Assembly: GCA_947624755.1 (NCBI GenBank)
Contig: CANQLQ010000102.1
Span: 1-7,020, forward strand
Source: an uncultured Clostridia bacterium
GTDB taxonomy: Bacteria > Bacillota > Clostridia > Oscillospirales > Acutalibacteraceae
DNA length: 7,020 nucleotides
Direction of reading: 5' to 3'
Shown here: piece after piece, positions 5,692-7,020 of the stretch
How positions within the stretch are numbered: position 1 is the stretch's first letter
How the letters are laid out: each line of letters begins with the position of its first letter
Position numbers and translations under genes: made by a program
Notes under the pieces: generated by a model
The model's input: the letters and a program-made list of their open reading frames with translations, nothing else
Databases searched by the model: none
Told to the model about the DNA's origin: nothing

Positions 5692-5698
5692 ATCCGAG

Positions 5699-5705
5699 CA
5701 CCTCC
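5699..5705 (-). promoter_or_regulatory. Ribosome binding site of the DUF6338-like gene
   Basis: GGAGGTG on the minus strand lies seven bases before the ATG at 5691 and one base after the helicase stop codon. It shows the gene is translated from an operon mRNA and settles its start. Confidence 0.85.
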
Positions 5706-5706
5706 A

Positions 5707-7020
5707 TTATGGCAGTACGCTTTCAAGCACTTGCCAGTCATCACTCCCTATATCATCAGAGTAATGCTCCATACAGATGCAAAGTTCATCGGTTGTTGCA
5801 TCGTTACGGACAATGCCGCCTTTTAAACCATGTTCGTCAAGGTATGCCTTTAACACACCAAATTTCTTTGGTGTATAAAGATCTATGTCTTGGCTATTGC
5901 CGCTGCGGTCAAAGCCGCCTTTTGTTTCGATTATCCATATTTCGCCGTTTACAGAAATAAGATAATCGGGATAGAACAGCTTTTGCCTATTTGAATTATC
6001 TGTATATACGATAGAAAAGTATTCGTTGCCCTTATCTCCGTTTTTATACCACCATTCCACGCTGTCGGAATGCTCACAGAATTTTTCAAATTTAACCTCC
6101 GGCGTAGATCGCGGAGCGGCAGATGACAGATAATTCTGATATACATTTTTCTTCATCACGAGCTGTGTTTTCGCCTCGCCGTTGTAAGTAAACAAGCAAG
6201 ATTGCGGAATGCGGAATTCATAATAGGATTTTTTCGGTATATCAAGCTGCATCTGAGCCAATTCATAAGCCATAGCTTCACGCACCAAATGGCGGATCCG
6301 GTCAGCATTGTTAATGACAAAGGCATATACGCTTCTTGGCTCTAAAGAAAGAATTTTGCGTGAGTAGGTAAACTTCTTATCAAACAGCTTGCGGATAATC
6401 GTATTCATATAGGAATACTCCATACCGATTTCCAAGCCGATTTTACCGATAGTACGGTGATATTCACGCCCGTGTTTATGCGTACTTAACGATTCAACAA
6501 CCTTGATATCATTCAGATCCGTCGATGAAAAATCAAGGGTTGCAGCTTCCCCCGAAAAGGTGTGTCGCACAATATTCTCATTTAATTCAAAGCCGGCGGC
6601 TTGTAAGCGGGTACGATTTTCAGTTTTGTTCGCTGTGACGCCGTATTCTTTTTCTGCGTAGGAGGCAATCGCTTGTAATGCTTTTTGCGGATTACGGGTG
6701 CTTGTTACCATAGTTCTCTGCTCGCTTGTAAGTGTTATGTTTTTATACTCATTTTTGAGGAAAATGGTACAAGCATTTAACGCACTCTTATCGAGAGCCA
6801 TTTTTACGCCTGCGGTGAATTTTTCATCGAAGGTATAAAGATAGCAACTGTCGAGCAAATCACTTTTATAGTGTTTTGCTTCGGGCATACGGCGGATACG
6901 ACCTATCGTTTGTATCTCAAAGGTTTCGTCCATATTGTCGCGGAGCTTCACAAGAATATGCGCTCTCGGGCAGTCCCAACCCGTTGCAACCGCTTGTTTT
7001 ATAATAACCGCAGAGACGGC
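5707..7020 (-). CDS. Superfamily 2 helicase-nuclease, type III restriction Res-like, C-terminal part
   Basis: The frame runs open from the right edge; 437 residues are visible and the N-terminal part with helicase motifs I-III is outside. A GTG at 6951 is not the start, because the 23 upstream codons encode conserved helicase sequence. Visible residues 12-20 (ATGWDCPRA) are motif V and 37-44 (QTIGRIRR) motif VI of a type III Res or DEAD-box superfamily 2 ATPase. A helical middle follows. A PD-(D/E)XK nuclease domain lies at about residues 310-385: E312, P351-D352-Y-L, then E365-T-K367 (IIETKGG), with all key residues present. Such enzymes translocate on DNA using ATP and cut it. In type III restriction they pair with a Mod methyltransferase, which would be upstream and is not seen, so a solitary defence helicase-nuclease is also possible. 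The gene leads an operon with the DUF6338-like and GYQP genes. Confidence 0.88.
   Translation of the reverse strand, partial: AVSAVIIKQAVATGWDCPRAHILVKLRDNMDETFEIQTIGRIRRMPEAKHYKSDLLDSCYLYTFDEKFTAGVKMALDKSALNACTIFLKNEYKNITLTSEQRTMVTSTRNPQKALQAIASYAEKEYGVTANKTENRTRLQAAGFELNENIVRHTFSGEAATLDFSSTDLNDIKVVESLSTHKHGREYHRTIGKIGLEIGMEYSYMNTIIRKLFDKKFTYSRKILSLEPRSVYAFVINNADRIRHLVREAMAYELAQMQLDIPKKSYYEFRIPQSCLFTYNGEAKTQLVMKKNVYQNYLSSAAPRSTPEVKFEKFCEHSDSVEWWYKNGDKGNEYFSIVYTDNSNRQKLFYPDYLISVNGEIWIIETKGGFDRSGNSQDIDLYTPKKFGVLKAYLDEHGLKGGIVRNDATTDELCICMEHYSDDIGSDDWQVLESVLP

Noticed and set aside
5709..5960. Plus-strand frame opposite the nuclease domain
   Set aside because: It is antisense to an intact PD-(D/E)XK domain and is rich in His, Arg and Leu, as a shadow frame would be.
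6951..6951. GTG as the start of a 414-aa helicase protein
   Set aside because: Upstream codons in the same frame encode motif V (TGWDCPRA), so the gene continues past the window edge.
5707..7020. Calling this a complete type III restriction-modification system
   Set aside because: No Mod methyltransferase is visible and only the C-terminal part of the Res-like protein is present; the partner may lie upstream or not exist.

Overview
The window reads as an AT-rich chromosomal segment of a Gram-positive anaerobe of the Clostridia, plausibly a gut Oscillospiraceae or Lachnospiraceae member. The basis is strong GGAGG-type ribosome binding sites, a Bacillota-type signal peptide, a DUF1540 Cys-rich protein, a clostridial-type EamA/LysR pair and a degenerate IS1182-type transposase. 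No rRNA, tRNA or CRISPR array is visible. The species assignment is inference.

Left part (1-1000). The 3' end of a plus-strand gene for a retroviral-type (clan AA) aspartic protease enters from the left edge. A doubtful 57-codon ORF and two tandem plus-strand terminators follow. Facing them on the minus strand is a 57-aa DUF1540 protein with a perfect ribosome binding site. Centre-left (961-2598) holds one large minus-strand gene for a secreted 449-aa protein of unknown function, with a consensus sigma-A promoter and its own terminator.

Centre (2540-4430). A LysR-family regulator (minus) and an EamA/DMT-family 10-helix transporter (plus) are transcribed divergently from a 98-bp spacer carrying an extended -10 promoter overlapped by dyads. 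This is the classic layout of a regulator controlling its neighbour. Next comes a truncated IS1182-type transposase (4474-4683) with a strong plus-strand hairpin terminator (4742-4781) beyond it.

Right part (4905-7020). A tightly packed minus-strand operon enters from the right edge. It encodes the C-terminal 437 aa of a superfamily 2 helicase with a PD-(D/E)XK nuclease domain (type III restriction Res-like), a three-helix membrane protein with a beta-rich cytoplasmic tail (DUF6338-like), and a 58-aa microprotein with three GYQP repeats. Intergenic gaps are 15 and 13 bases, and each downstream gene has its own strong ribosome binding site at the preceding stop codon. This is the most interesting part: a nuclease-helicase, a membrane protein and a proline-rich microprotein together suggest an accessory, possibly anti-phage, module. 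The upstream part of the operon, including any methyltransferase, is outside the window, so this reading remains a hypothesis.
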